A stretch of DNA of 64,000 bases from CAVQCA01 sp963763115 (GCA_963763115.1 CAVXNM010000025.1:1-64000); one strand, 5' to 3'; shown: positions 8,787-17,802, counted from the first letter of the stretch. The notes: generated by a model not told the origin, from the sequence alone. Numbers and translations: made by a program.

Positions 8787-9817
8787 GCAACCACCGCCGT
8801 ATCATTCACTGCGGCAACAGATTGCAGGGTGGCAATCCGCGCCAGCTCGGCATCGGTCAGCGGCGGAGCGATCAGGGATCCAAGGTTCTCTTCAAGCTCC
8901 CTGCGGTTAACGGCACGGGGTATCACGGTTGCTATATCGGGCAAACCGAGGACATACTGTATGGCTGCCTGCGCAAGGGTCCTGTTTTGTCCGATCAGGA
9001 AGCGAAATGCCTTTGCCTGCTCTACCCGGTCATCATGCTGCTGATCGTAATAGGATGTATCCCCCATAATATCGCTTGCTGCATTCGTAAGCAGGCCGAT
9101 GGCCTTGGGGTGCCTGGCAATTACGGCGATCTGCTTTTCGCGTGCGCGGCGGGTCAGCGCGTATGTTGCCTCAGGTTCAACCAGGTTGACAGCCACCTGA
9201 ACAGAGGAAACTCCGGATATATCGAGACAATGGAGTGCCTCATGCACCCATTGACAGGCAATGCCGTAATATCGGATCTTGCCCTGCTGTTTCATATCCT
9301 CAAGCGCCTCGAGCGTGTCCAGGAATTCTTCATTTTTCATGACTTCAACTGCAGGTTTGTAGAGCTGATACAGATCGATGTAATCCGTTCCAAGTCGGTG
9401 CAGACTTTTTTCTATGGCCTGTTTTATATAGACAGGTGAGAAGTTATAACGTCCCTGCGAGGCACGCATCAAATGCAGGGATCGTTTGAATGGACGTAGC
9501 ATGATGCTGATCGGCCTGATCACATGCCTGACCTTCAGGCCGAGACTTCCCAGCGGTGTATAGCAATAACCTGCTTTCGTGGTGATGATGACCTCGTCCC
9601 TGCGCTTCCTGACAGCCTTGCCGAGAATTTCCTCCGCAACACCTTGCGTATGATGATCCGAGACATCAAAAAAATTCACCCCTGCGGCAACTGCCTGGTG
9701 CAGTGTGCGGACAGACTCCCGGTCATCGCGGTAATACAAGCCACCGCCAAGCGACTGGCATCCCAGGCCGATTTCTGAAACATTGAGATCCGTTGCCCCC
9801 AGCTTTCTGTATTGCAT
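8783..9817 (-). CDS. Aldo/keto reductase
   Basis: A 344-residue (beta/alpha)8-barrel oxidoreductase that uses NAD(P)H to reduce a carbonyl, here perhaps on a sugar intermediate given the glycosyltransferase neighbours. Seen: an N-terminal GLGCQSLGGGLYYRDDRES, the catalytic-Asp region GVNFFDVSDHHTQG, the catalytic-Lys region VIITTKAG, YIDLYQLYKP (the D-x-Y-Q-L-H/Y strand) and the cofactor-site segment TVIPRAVNRRELEENL. The expected Tyr of the AKR tetrad appears replaced by His in SDHHTQG. It lies 3 bases downstream of a paralogue. Confidence 0.85.
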   Translation of the reverse strand: MQYRKLGATDLNVSEIGLGCQSLGGGLYYRDDRESVRTLHQAVAAGVNFFDVSDHHTQGVAEEILGKAVRKRRDEVIITTKAGYCYTPLGSLGLKVRHVIRPISIMLRPFKRSLHLMRASQGRYNFSPVYIKQAIEKSLHRLGTDYIDLYQLYKPAVEVMKNEEFLDTLEALEDMKQQGKIRYYGIACQWVHEALHCLDISGVSSVQVAVNLVEPEATYALTRRAREKQIAVIARHPKAIGLLTNAASDIMGDTSYYDQQHDDRVEQAKAFRFLIGQNRTLAQAAIQYVLGLPDIATVIPRAVNRRELEENLGSLIAPPLTDAELARIATLQSVAAVNDTAVVA

Positions 9818-9820
9818 AAC

Positions 9821-10837
9821 TTACGCACCCCCGGCTCTGTTGATTTGACTGGCAGTCATGATTCTATCGATATCCGGTGCAAGCAGTGATGGAGCAGCGA
9901 GCGCCCCGAGGTTATCCAGCAACTGCTGCACATTGACGGCACGCGGTATTGCCGTGGTCACCCCCGGTAGTTGCAGTACGAATTGCAGGGCAGCCTGTGC
10001 CAGGGTTCGGTGCTCGTTTGCGAGGAATGCAAATTGCCGGGCTCGGCGTGTTTTATCAACGACTTCCGCGTTATTTTTCGCATAGGTCTCGGCCATGATA
10101 TCGCTCAATTCGCTGGTCAGGTGACCCTGTGCACGCGGGTTGCGTACGATAATGCTGAGGGATCGTTGCTGCGCCTGCTCCAGCAAGGTCGGAATTGCAT
10201 CCATGTCCAGCAGGCTGATACCCACCTGTACTGACACAATGCCGCGCATGTCGAGACAGAGCATGGCATCACTGACAGTTGCGCACGAGATGCCGTAACT
10301 GCGTATTTTCCCCTGTGCCTGAAGCCGCTCCAGGGTGTCGAGCCAGTCACCTGCACGCAGTACACTGGCCAACGGTTTGTGTAATTGAAACAGATCCAGG
10401 TAATCGGTATTCATTCGTTTCAGACTGGCTTCCACTGCCCGTGTGAGATAGGCAGGCGAAAAATCCTGGCGCTTTTGTGTAGCGCGGCCGCGGTGAAAAA
10501 ATACCTTGAGCGGGCGCAGATGGCTGCTGAATGGTCGCAGCACGGGGCGGATGCGGGATGCGAGGTTGCCCAGCGGGGTGTAGCGTGTTCCGGCTTTTGT
10601 TGCCAGGACAACATCCTGCCGTCGGCCCTTGAGTGTCGTACCCAGCCATTGCTCGCTCAGTCCCTGACTGTAGTGGTCCGATGTATCGAAGAAGTTGACG
10701 CCCTCATCCAGCGCCTTGTGTACCATGGCTATTGATTCAGCCTTGTTGCGATAGTAGAGGCCGCCGCCCAGTGACTGACAACCCAGTCCAAGCTCGGAAA
10801 CACGGATGTCTGACTGCCCCAACCGGTTATATTTCAT
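9821..10837 (-). CDS. Aldo/keto reductase (paralogue)
   Basis: A 338-residue aldo/keto reductase, clearly a tandem duplicate of the downstream gene. Shared features: GLGCQSLGGGLYYRNKAES, GVNFFDTSDHYSQG (catalytic Asp, with the tetrad Tyr present here as SDHYSQG), DVVLATKAGTRYTPLGN (catalytic Lys) and ITTAIPRAVNVQQLLDNLG-like cofactor binding at the C-terminus. Start ATG 10837 overlaps the stop of the phosphodiesterase gene by 4 bases (ATGA), showing translational coupling. The substrate is unknown. The intact Tyr suggests this copy is the better-conserved enzyme of the array. Confidence 0.86.
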   Translation of the reverse strand: MKYNRLGQSDIRVSELGLGCQSLGGGLYYRNKAESIAMVHKALDEGVNFFDTSDHYSQGLSEQWLGTTLKGRRQDVVLATKAGTRYTPLGNLASRIRPVLRPFSSHLRPLKVFFHRGRATQKRQDFSPAYLTRAVEASLKRMNTDYLDLFQLHKPLASVLRAGDWLDTLERLQAQGKIRSYGISCATVSDAMLCLDMRGIVSVQVGISLLDMDAIPTLLEQAQQRSLSIIVRNPRAQGHLTSELSDIMAETYAKNNAEVVDKTRRARQFAFLANEHRTLAQAALQFVLQLPGVTTAIPRAVNVQQLLDNLGALAAPSLLAPDIDRIMTASQINRAGGA

Positions 10838-12396
10838 GCAGCCGGCTCAAACATTCCATGGATAACACTACCCTCAAGGTGCGCCGGTAGCGGTTGCTGA
10901 AATGCGTGCAGCCAGGTTGGCGCAAGATCCAGGATGCTGGCCCCGTCAATCCGGTGCCCCCTGCGGATGCCGGGTCCGCTGGCAAACAGGATTCCGTCGA
11001 GTCGGTGACCGCCGGAGGTAGACCAGTTCATGTACTCGCGCCAACGGGTGACGAATACAGAGGTGTCGTCACGCTTGCCTTCGTGCGGGCAATACAAACC
11101 ATTCCTCCATGCAACGGTAATGTCAGGTGCGATCCATTGTGACGGGCCCGGATAAAGTTCATCTGACCGGTAGACTTTTTCAACCGCCGGTTTACCGGTT
11201 GCAGGATCGATGAGCGCGTATAGCTTGTCAGTAATCGCCTGGCACAGGGCATCATATTCATGCTGCGCCACGATACCGTGCGGGTCACGCCCCTGCAGGC
11301 TGATAAAGATATTGCCTTCCTTGCCGCGTGAGAATGCCCGGGTTTTTTTCCAGTCAATACCAGAATTGACGACATACGATTGTACCAGTGCCTTGGCGCT
11401 ACCAAGGTACTTGTTCACCATGTAGTACATCGAGCGGGGCAGATGCTTTTGTAATATACCTTGTACCTGCTTGCGCATGGCGGCTACTGTATTCCGCATC
11501 CTGTCCGCTGCGGGCCTCCACGACTGCGATGAGTGTGCGCCAGAGTGGTAGGCAAGAAAACCTTCCTGTGCTAGCCAGGCATTGATATTGACGCCCGATT
11601 GCAGCGGCCCGGCACCGCATTCCGAGATCACGTACACCTGCGTGTCAGGACCGACTGCCGCTATCAGTCGCCCGATTGAGGCATCCAGCGTGCGGTAGGC
11701 AGTCTCGATAACCGTTTGATAGGGATTGCTCTCGTCGTCTGACTCCATGTCTGACCAGAAATAATGCTGACTAATCGCAGTCGCACTGTAGAAGGCGAAG
11801 AACATATTGGTCGGATGATTTGTTAACAGATGTTCAAGTACATCGGTCTGCCTGATTACGTCCTCTGCGGGCAGAGTCAGGTAGTCTGATTTGTCCCGGC
11901 CGCCGGGAAAGATATCCTTCAGGCGGTAGCGGCCGAATCTTCCCGTTACCTCGTCATACAGTTCAGGCGGGCTTGCTATGGAACGGTGGGCACCCGGTGC
12001 ATCTTCTCCCGAGATCATGTAGCCATTGATGGGGCGTGGCGGGTAGGTGAATGGCATGTTCACTAAGCCGCTGCTGTACCCGCTATCGCCCAGCATGTCC
12101 CACAGTGGTTTTTGCTTCAGATCGGAACCGTTAACCTCATGGAATTTCCCGTTTTCACCACGCTGCCAGAAATCAAGAGCGCCATGCCGACTCGCCGAGG
12201 TGCCGGTATAAATGGTTCCCCACATCTGTGGCGCGATGTAGGGGATTTTTGATTGCAGGCGGCCATAAACACCTTCATCCATCAGACGCTGAAAAGTCGG
12301 CAGATAGCCGGCCTCGACCCAGGGAAGAATCAGATCAAGGGTTGCCTCGGCAAGACTGATGACGAGCACTCGTGGACTTGAGCTATTACTCATCAA
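10834..12396 (-). CDS. Alkaline-phosphatase-superfamily protein (type I phosphodiesterase / nucleotide pyrophosphatase-like)
   Basis: A 520-residue metal-dependent hydrolase of the alkaline phosphatase superfamily. Seen: MWGTIYTGTSASRHGALDFW, where the Thr of YTGT is the likely nucleophile and the following segment matches the phosphodiesterase/nucleotide-pyrophosphatase pattern; the DVLEHLLTNHPTNMFFAF strand; VYVISECGAG in place of the usual D-H-G metal site; and a late GGHRLDGILFASGPGI with the metal-binding H. It heads the coupled pair with the aldo/keto reductase. Other cluster-linked relatives have been proposed to act on sugar- or lipid-phosphates, but I cannot infer the substrate. Confidence 0.75.
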   Translation of the reverse strand: MMSNSSSPRVLVISLAEATLDLILPWVEAGYLPTFQRLMDEGVYGRLQSKIPYIAPQMWGTIYTGTSASRHGALDFWQRGENGKFHEVNGSDLKQKPLWDMLGDSGYSSGLVNMPFTYPPRPINGYMISGEDAPGAHRSIASPPELYDEVTGRFGRYRLKDIFPGGRDKSDYLTLPAEDVIRQTDVLEHLLTNHPTNMFFAFYSATAISQHYFWSDMESDDESNPYQTVIETAYRTLDASIGRLIAAVGPDTQVYVISECGAGPLQSGVNINAWLAQEGFLAYHSGAHSSQSWRPAADRMRNTVAAMRKQVQGILQKHLPRSMYYMVNKYLGSAKALVQSYVVNSGIDWKKTRAFSRGKEGNIFISLQGRDPHGIVAQHEYDALCQAITDKLYALIDPATGKPAVEKVYRSDELYPGPSQWIAPDITVAWRNGLYCPHEGKRDDTSVFVTRWREYMNWSTSGGHRLDGILFASGPGIRRGHRIDGASILDLAPTWLHAFQQPLPAHLEGSVIHGMFEPAA

Positions 12397-12429
12397 TGTT
12401 TGTGATTTATGGCGGCAGCAGTTTGGCGT

Positions 12430-12921
12430 TCAAATATATTCCCCGGTAATCAGATAGTTCGCCAGTACTTCGGCAGCTTGATTGTGCGCATCACGGGTCC
12501 AGTGGCCATCGCAATGAAGATGTGCAGGCTTGCCGCTTGCCTGCAATTCACGCATTACCGACAAGGAGGAAAGAAAATCGATATCTTCATTTTCAGCGAA
12601 GGCTGTCAGCCTGTTATCCAGAATATCATAGCTCACCGACAGGTGTGGGTGGTATTTCTCGAGTTCTGCGAACAGCGTGTCATCAACCTGTGCAGCCCGG
12701 GTTACCGTGAACAGGACAAACTCTGCGCCATTGTTGTTAGACGTGTTCTTCATTTCACGTCATAGCTCACGGGAGACACGCCAGGACTCCTCCCACTCCG
12801 GTGGCCAGGGAGGTGCAAGATAAACCGTATCGTTTAACAGGTCGTCTGGCCCGGACCCAATCAGGACTGGGGCACGGACATTAGTGTGCCGCAGCAAACA
12901 GCGTTGGAGATGAGTGTATGG
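12430..12921 (-). pseudogene. SGNH/GDSL-hydrolase-like protein, N-terminus lost and internal stop
   Basis: From 12753 down to 12430 an open frame ends in LHCDGHWTRDAHNQAAEVLA, which resembles the catalytic D-x-x-H block at the C-terminus of SGNH/GDSL-like esterases found in polysaccharide clusters. The same frame continues upstream past an in-frame TGA near 12766 with DTVYLAPPWPPEWEESWR and then RAPVLIGSGPDDLL, up to about 12921. The N-terminal Gly-Asp-Ser block is not found, so the gene is truncated as well as interrupted. The family call is by pattern only. Confidence 0.5.
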
Positions 12922-13110
12922 CCCCTCACAATCGGTTTACAGGAGCAGGTTGCAAACCACCGCAAGCGGCTTGGTTCAAAAGCCCTGGTCGTGAGCGTTG
13001 CGGAAAAAGTGTCATTCAGGCTTCAGGTGAGAATCGAAGAAGGCGAACAACCGTGAACTGCCGTTCAAGTGTCGAAAGTGCTCAAATGATGTCAAAACAG
13101 GGCCTTGATG

Positions 13111-13380
13111 TTATCCCGGGATCAGCATGGTGAGGATCTGTTTCCAACGTGGCAGCCAGTGCGGTTGTAGGTAATATCCGGATGCCCGGAATACCGACCA
13201 GGCACTTATTGTCTCTGTGAGGCTCTCGATACGGCTCAGGCGGTCAGGGCGTTCCAACTGCACACGCCATTTGTAGATCTGATCGCGCTCCAGACCCTCG
13301 CGCCTGGCCAGCTCCTTCGCCGAGACCACCTCCCTTTTGTAGAGTGACATTGTCTTGCGGTCGCTTCGGGCGATGGGCAT
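13111..13380 (-). CDS. Short protein with transposase-like helix-turn-helix, uncertain
   Basis: An 89-residue frame with a helix-turn-helix-like stretch (VSAKELARREGLERDQIYKW), reminiscent of transposase OrfA proteins, followed by sequence that does not match anything I recognise. It lies between the end of the polysaccharide cluster and the hydrogenase operon, an area with other broken genes. It may be a transposase remnant rather than an expressed gene. No clear ribosome-binding site is visible. Confidence 0.3.
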   Translation of the reverse strand: MPIARSDRKTMSLYKREVVSAKELARREGLERDQIYKWRVQLERPDRLSRIESLTETISAWSVFRASGYYLQPHWLPRWKQILTMLIPG

Positions 13381-13404
13381 TAAGGCATCGCGACCGGGGG
13401 ACTC

Positions 13405-13800
13405 TCAGCTGTTGAGCGAAATGATATAAGCGACAACGTTCCAGATCTGTTCATCACTGAGGCTCGGCCAAGCCGGCATCGCGGTCCCGCGCACTCCGTC
13501 CCGGATGGCGGTGAATGTCCGCGTCGCGTGGGCATGCTCCGACCAAGGTGGCTGCTTCAGGTCCGCCGCCGGCGGCACCAGCCCCTCTTTGCGCAGACCA
13601 TGGCCGTCGCCCTTTTCGCCGTGGCAGATGGCACAATGGGCCGCGAAGATGTCGGCACCCGCCTCCTTCGCGGCGCGCGAGCTCAGCAACCCGGCGGGTA
13701 CCTGCAGCGACCCGCGCTCACATCCCGAAATGACGAGCGTGATGACGGACAGCGCGATCCCGGCCCGCAGTAGCGGTTTTAGCAACCATTTGGTGGCCAT
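13405..13800 (-). CDS. Monoheme c-type cytochrome, predicted lipoprotein
   Basis: A cytochrome c of about 131 residues from ATG 13800, which is preceded by the ribosome-binding site GAGGTG. The N-terminus is hydrophobic and ends in a lipobox-like LVISGC, so the protein is probably lipid-anchored on the periplasmic face. The heme motif CAICH lies about residue 60, and a Met axial ligand is likely in GTAMPAWPSLSD. It is the last gene of the hydrogenase operon. A role as electron acceptor from the hydrogenase or its cytochrome b is reasonable but inferred. Its start lies 83 bases inside the hyaD frame, so either the overlap is real or hyaD has an unusual C-terminal extension. Confidence 0.8.
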   Translation of the reverse strand: MATKWLLKPLLRAGIALSVITLVISGCERGSLQVPAGLLSSRAAKEAGADIFAAHCAICHGEKGDGHGLRKEGLVPPAADLKQPPWSEHAHATRTFTAIRDGVRGTAMPAWPSLSDEQIWNVVAYIISLNS

Positions 13801-14263
13801 GGTCTTGCACCTCATGGACGATAGCATTCAAGAGCATGTCTATTCCGCCATCCACCGACTCGGATCGGGCGACCGACCATTCCATGGTTTCCGGCACGAG
13901 GCCGAGCAACGTCACGGTGCTCGGATAGCCGCCGAGCAGGTGAGCGGCATCGAGCAGATCGGCGACGCCGACTTGGTGAGGCGACAGCCGTTCACGAACC
14001 GCCGGCGCGACGTCGTCACCATGCAGTCGGACCAGGCTGCCCGGCGCCAGCCCGGGACAGCGTATCGCGTCAACAATCAGTACCTGCCGTGACTGTTGCA
14101 ACAGCGGGAGCAAGGAAAGGCCGAGGGTTCCGCCATCGGCGACACGGACCCCCTCAGGAATGTCATAGCGCTGCTCAAGCAGTTCAATGGCGATCACGCC
14201 CAGCCCGTCGTCGCCGTAAAGAACGTTTCCCAGCCCGAGGATCAGCAAATCAATTTCGCTCAT
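13718..14263 (-). CDS. hyaD: Hydrogenase maturation protease
   Basis: An endopeptidase of the HyaD/HybD family that removes the C-terminal tail of the hydrogenase large subunit after nickel insertion. Seen: LLILGLGNVLYGDDGLG at the N-terminus, where Gly-Asn and Glu/Asp residues form part of the nickel-binding site, and VADGGTLGLSLLPLL with the second metal-binding Asp. ATG 14263 is chosen over the 28-codon upstream extension because it aligns with family N-termini and overlaps the end of hyaC by 14 bases. The C-terminal 20 or so residues, overlapping the cytochrome signal sequence, look non-native. The likely substrate is the HyaB tail encoded two genes upstream. Confidence 0.88.
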   Translation of the reverse strand: MSEIDLLILGLGNVLYGDDGLGVIAIELLEQRYDIPEGVRVADGGTLGLSLLPLLQQSRQVLIVDAIRCPGLAPGSLVRLHGDDVAPAVRERLSPHQVGVADLLDAAHLLGGYPSTVTLLGLVPETMEWSVARSESVDGGIDMLLNAIVHEVQDHGHQMVAKTATAGRDRAVRHHARHFGM

Positions 14264-14975
14264 CCAGCACCGCCGTGTCCTCGAACTCCGCAACCTTCTC
14301 GGGGGAGATATACTTATACCCTGAAAAGATCGAATCCATTGTCGCATCTTTCTTGATGACAGACAGCATGATCGCGCGAATCACGTGCTGCACGATCCAC
14401 GCGATCATGACCCACATCATGATGTGATGAATCCAGCGAGCGATCTGAAGTCCACCAAAGACCGGGACCAAAAAGCCAAGATACGACAGCGGTGAATCAT
14501 ACGACGTTTGGTTTGCCCACAGCGCAAAGCCGGTCAGGATGATCACGATTTCAATAAGGAAAACGATAACGAAAACGAATCCGTCGAGTCCGTCGTGACT
14601 GACAGTCATCGGTGGCGTTCGCCGCAGAAAGAGATAGAACTTCAAGGACTCGAAGACGCTACGCCAGCGTTTTCTGGTAAGCGGAATATACTGACCCAAA
14701 CGCTCATAGCGGCCACCGACAAGGATCATCATGAGCTCCGCCGCGAACGCGACGTCGAAAATACAGGCCGTATAGACATGTATATACTCGACGGTGCCCC
14801 TCACGAACGGGTCTTCGGTTTCGGCCGCGAGCAGATACGGATGCGCTATGTAAAGTCCGGTGGCGGCCAGAATCGGAACACACAGGAAGATTATCCAGTG
14901 GGTAAGCCGTACAGGAAGGCTGCGCACGTAGACTCGTTTTCTGTCATTGCCCGGCGATCTGACCGAATCTTTCAC
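14250..14975 (-). CDS. hyaC: Ni/Fe-hydrogenase b-type cytochrome subunit
   Basis: A 241-residue integral membrane diheme cytochrome b that takes electrons from the small subunit and passes them to quinone. Four membrane helices are seen, with histidines at the expected places: RLTHWIIFLCVPILAATGLY, EYIHVYTACIFDVAFAAELM, FVFVIVFLIEIVIILTGFAL and WIHHIMMWVMIAWIVQHVIR. GTG 14975 is chosen because it overlaps the hyaB stop (GTGA), whereas the 100-codon upstream extension is antisense-like hyaB shadow. The gene order A-B-C-D matches classical hya operons. Confidence 0.9.
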   Translation of the reverse strand: MKDSVRSPGNDRKRVYVRSLPVRLTHWIIFLCVPILAATGLYIAHPYLLAAETEDPFVRGTVEYIHVYTACIFDVAFAAELMMILVGGRYERLGQYIPLTRKRWRSVFESLKFYLFLRRTPPMTVSHDGLDGFVFVIVFLIEIVIILTGFALWANQTSYDSPLSYLGFLVPVFGGLQIARWIHHIMMWVMIAWIVQHVIRAIMLSVIKKDATMDSIFSGYKYISPEKVAEFEDTAVLDERN

Positions 14976-16684
14976 GGCCGCGCCATCACTTGAGTAATTT
15001 TCCGCTTCCCTGCATCGACGACATGAACGCCACACGCCATGCACGGATCGAACGAATGGACCGTTCGTAAAATCTCCAGCGGCTGGTCCGGATTTGCAAC
15101 GGGCGTTCCAACCAGTGCGGCCTCGTAAGGTCCTGGATGGCCGCCGGCATCGCGCGGGCCGGCATTCCAGGTGCTCGGCACTACACACTGATAATTGGCA
15201 ATCGTGCCGTTGGTGATGTGAACCCAGTGGCCGAGCGCCCCACGCGGCGCCTCGTGCAAGCCATAACCGAAGCAATCAGCCGGCCAGCTGCCCGGATCCC
15301 ACTTCGAATTGTCCTGGATGCGGTAGTCGCGCCGCCCCATGTTGTCGGCAAGGGCGCTGACCCACATGTCCATCGATTCAACCAGCACCTGCGCCTCGAT
15401 GGCGCGGGCGGCCACGCGACCGAGCGTGGAGAACAGTGCTTCGGGGCCGACCCCAAGGCTCGATAGCACCTTGTCGACCAGTTCCTTGACACGCGCCGGC
15501 CGTCCCGCCTTGTAGGCGACCAGCATGCGCGCAAGCGGACCGACCTCCATCGCAGCGCCGTCATAGCGCGGCGACTTCAGCCAACTGTACTTCTGATCGA
15601 CCTCGAGGTGCTCAAAAGGCGGCTTCGGTCCGGTGTAGTTCGGTTTAGTCTCACCCTTGAACGGATTGAGTGCCGCATCATTACCTTCCGAATAGTCGTA
15701 CCAGGAATGAGCGATCTGCTCGGTGATCTTTGTTTGATCGACCGTGCCAATATTGCTCAAGTCCCGGCCGTGGATGATGCCTGTCGGGAGGTATAGTTGA
15801 GGCTGAGCGCTGTCGTCTTCCGGATAATCGCCATAGGCCATATAATTCCCGACACCGGCGCCAATCGATGCCCAGTCTTTGTAATAGGAGGCGATAGCAA
15901 TCACATCGGGCACATACACCTGGCTGACGAAAGCGATGCCGTCGGCCACGAGCTTTTGCAGCGCCGTGATGGTATCGATATTGAGTGACGCCTGCGAATC
16001 GGGGTCGACGGGCGTTGCCATACCACCGACCAGGAAGCTTTGCAGGTGCGGATTCTTGCCACCGAGGACGGCGTGGATCTTGATAAAGCGCCGCTGCCAG
16101 TCGAGCGCCTCCAGATAGTGCGCAAGGCCCAGCAGGTTGGCCTCGGGCGGCAGCTGATAAGCCGGGTGGCCCCAATAGGCGTTGGCGAAAATCCCGAGTT
16201 GACCACGCTCCACGAAGCTCTTGACGCGATCACGCACGCCGGAAAAGTAGCTCGTGCTCGACAACGGCCAGTCCGAGATCGACTGGGCGAGCGAAGAAGT
16301 CCTGGCCGGGTCGGCATCGAGCGCGCTGACCACATCGACCCAGTCCAGCGCGTGCAGATGATAGAAATGGATTACGTGGTCCTGGACGTTTTGCGCCGCC
16401 ATGATGAGGTTGCGAAGGATACGCGCGTTGGGCGGCGGCGTCGCGCCGATGGCCTTTTCGACGGCGCGGATCGAGGCGATGGCGTGAACCGTAGTGCACA
16501 CACCACAAATCCGCTGGGCAAAAACCCACGCGTCGCGCGGATCGCGGCCGCGCAGGATCAACTCGATGCCACGGAACATGGTCGATGACGACCATGCTTC
16601 CTTGACGGAACCGCCATCTACTTCGGCTTCAATGCGGAGATGCCCCTCAATCCGCGTGATCGGATCGACGACGACGCGCGTCAC
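14972..16684 (-). CDS. hyaB: [NiFe]-hydrogenase large subunit
   Basis: A 570-residue catalytic subunit of a group 1 uptake hydrogenase, holding the NiFe(CN)2CO site. Seen: the L1 motif RICGVCTTVHAIASIRAVE near residue 60 (R-x-C-G-x-C ligands) and the L2 motif DPCMACGVHVVDAGK at the C-terminus (D-P-C-x-x-C-x-x-H). The 14 residues after the H-V site form the tail cut off by HyaD. The protein works with HyaA in the periplasm and is carried across by the Tat signal on HyaA. Start ATG 16684 overlaps the hyaA stop by 4 bases. Length is normal. Confidence 0.95.
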   Translation of the reverse strand: MTRVVVDPITRIEGHLRIEAEVDGGSVKEAWSSSTMFRGIELILRGRDPRDAWVFAQRICGVCTTVHAIASIRAVEKAIGATPPPNARILRNLIMAAQNVQDHVIHFYHLHALDWVDVVSALDADPARTSSLAQSISDWPLSSTSYFSGVRDRVKSFVERGQLGIFANAYWGHPAYQLPPEANLLGLAHYLEALDWQRRFIKIHAVLGGKNPHLQSFLVGGMATPVDPDSQASLNIDTITALQKLVADGIAFVSQVYVPDVIAIASYYKDWASIGAGVGNYMAYGDYPEDDSAQPQLYLPTGIIHGRDLSNIGTVDQTKITEQIAHSWYDYSEGNDAALNPFKGETKPNYTGPKPPFEHLEVDQKYSWLKSPRYDGAAMEVGPLARMLVAYKAGRPARVKELVDKVLSSLGVGPEALFSTLGRVAARAIEAQVLVESMDMWVSALADNMGRRDYRIQDNSKWDPGSWPADCFGYGLHEAPRGALGHWVHITNGTIANYQCVVPSTWNAGPRDAGGHPGPYEAALVGTPVANPDQPLEILRTVHSFDPCMACGVHVVDAGKRKITQVMARP

Positions 16685-17802
16685 TTGTTGTCCTCCTTGC
16701 TGTCCGTGGAAACCTTGCCGTCGGATTGTTCGGCACGGGATTTTTTATTCCTGACCACTTCCGCGATCCCATGCGCCGCAAAGCCGGCGGCAACCACACC
16801 GGTGAGGCCGATGCCAAACGCGTCGACCGACATCGACCTGGAAAGGATTCCCTTCGTGTCCGGCAGGTGCTTGTAGAAGGGCGTCATTGTGTCCCAGAAA
16901 TTTGGTTCGGCACAGCCGACGCAAGGGTGACCGCAGCCGATCGGCCAGTTCGTGCCCTCATTCCATCTCACGGTAGGACAATTCTGAGAGGTGACGGGTC
17001 CCTTGCACCCTACTTTGTACAGGCAATAGCCGAGCCGATGCCCCTCATCACCCCATTGCTCGACGTAATTGCCATTGTCGAAATGCGCACGCCGCTCGCA
17101 ATTGTCGTGGATCGTCTTGCCATAGGCGAAAAGCGGCCGCCGAAAATGGTCGAGCGGCGGCCAGCGCTTAAAGGTCAAGTAGTAGACGATGAGGGCCGCG
17201 ATGTTCTCGGCGTTGGCCGGACACGCCGACATGTTGATGAGTGTCTTGAGCCCCGGCACGGCGTCCGCAACCGATAAAGCCCCGGTCGGGTTCGGAGCCG
17301 CCGCCGGAATGCCGCCATAGGCCGCGCATGTACCGACTGCGATGGTGGCGGCCGCCCCGCCGCAAACCTCGCGCGCAATATCAAGACCGGAGCGGCCACC
17401 GATGGTGCAATAAGTTCCATCAGCACCCGAGGGGATGGAACCCTCCACTAGCGCGATGTATTTGCCCTCGTTATCACGGATTGTCTGCTGCAGCGCACTT
17501 TCGGCCTGACTTCCCGCGGCCGCCATCAAGGTCTCATGATAGTTGAGCGAAATTGAATCGAGGATGAGGTCAGCGACTGTCGGATGACTCGCGCGCAAAA
17601 AAGATTCCGTATTGCCGGCACAGTCCTGAAATTCCAGCCAGACCAGGATGGGCTTGGGCTCGTGCTCGATCGCCGCGGCAATCGCTCGCGCGGAGCCCTC
17701 CGGAAGCGCCAGGACCGTGGCCATCGACACGCAGAAGCGTAAGAAATCGCGCCGTGTAATTCCGCGAGGTTCGAGTTCCTCGCTGAGACTGCGGGTAATC
17801 AT
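16681..17802 (-). CDS. hyaA: [NiFe]-hydrogenase small subunit with Tat signal and C-terminal anchor; second proximal-cluster Cys replaced by Asn
   Basis: The electron-transfer subunit carrying the Fe-S chain. Seen: a twin-arginine signal (ITRRDFLRFCVS), the distal/medial cluster region NCPTVRWNEG, IGCGHPCVGC and EPNFWD, and a C-terminal membrane anchor (FGIGLTGVVAAGFAAHGIAE). Start ATG 17802 is preceded by a run of G (GGGGGGG) that can act as ribosome-binding site; ATG 17817 is an alternative. At the proximal cluster most family members have C-x-x-C. Here the codons at 17611-17622 read C-A-G-N followed by TESF, with Asn in place of the second Cys. The remaining cysteines (for example in GTCAAYGG and SACPAN) are present. 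This points to an altered proximal cluster rather than a broken gene. Confidence 0.93.
   Translation of the reverse strand: MITRSLSEELEPRGITRRDFLRFCVSMATVLALPEGSARAIAAAIEHEPKPILVWLEFQDCAGNTESFLRASHPTVADLILDSISLNYHETLMAAAGSQAESALQQTIRDNEGKYIALVEGSIPSGADGTYCTIGGRSGLDIAREVCGGAAATIAVGTCAAYGGIPAAAPNPTGALSVADAVPGLKTLINMSACPANAENIAALIVYYLTFKRWPPLDHFRRPLFAYGKTIHDNCERRAHFDNGNYVEQWGDEGHRLGYCLYKVGCKGPVTSQNCPTVRWNEGTNWPIGCGHPCVGCAEPNFWDTMTPFYKHLPDTKGILSRSMSVDAFGIGLTGVVAAGFAAHGIAEVVRNKKSRAEQSDGKVSTDSKEDNK

Noticed and set aside
8672..9439. 255-codon plus-strand frame
   Set aside because: Antisense to an intact aldo/keto reductase with clear catalytic motifs.
12855..12880. Similarity of CCTGATTGGG to CCTGATTGGACCC near 4640
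   Set aside because: The match is short and with gaps, and one copy lies in a coding remnant, so it looks like chance.
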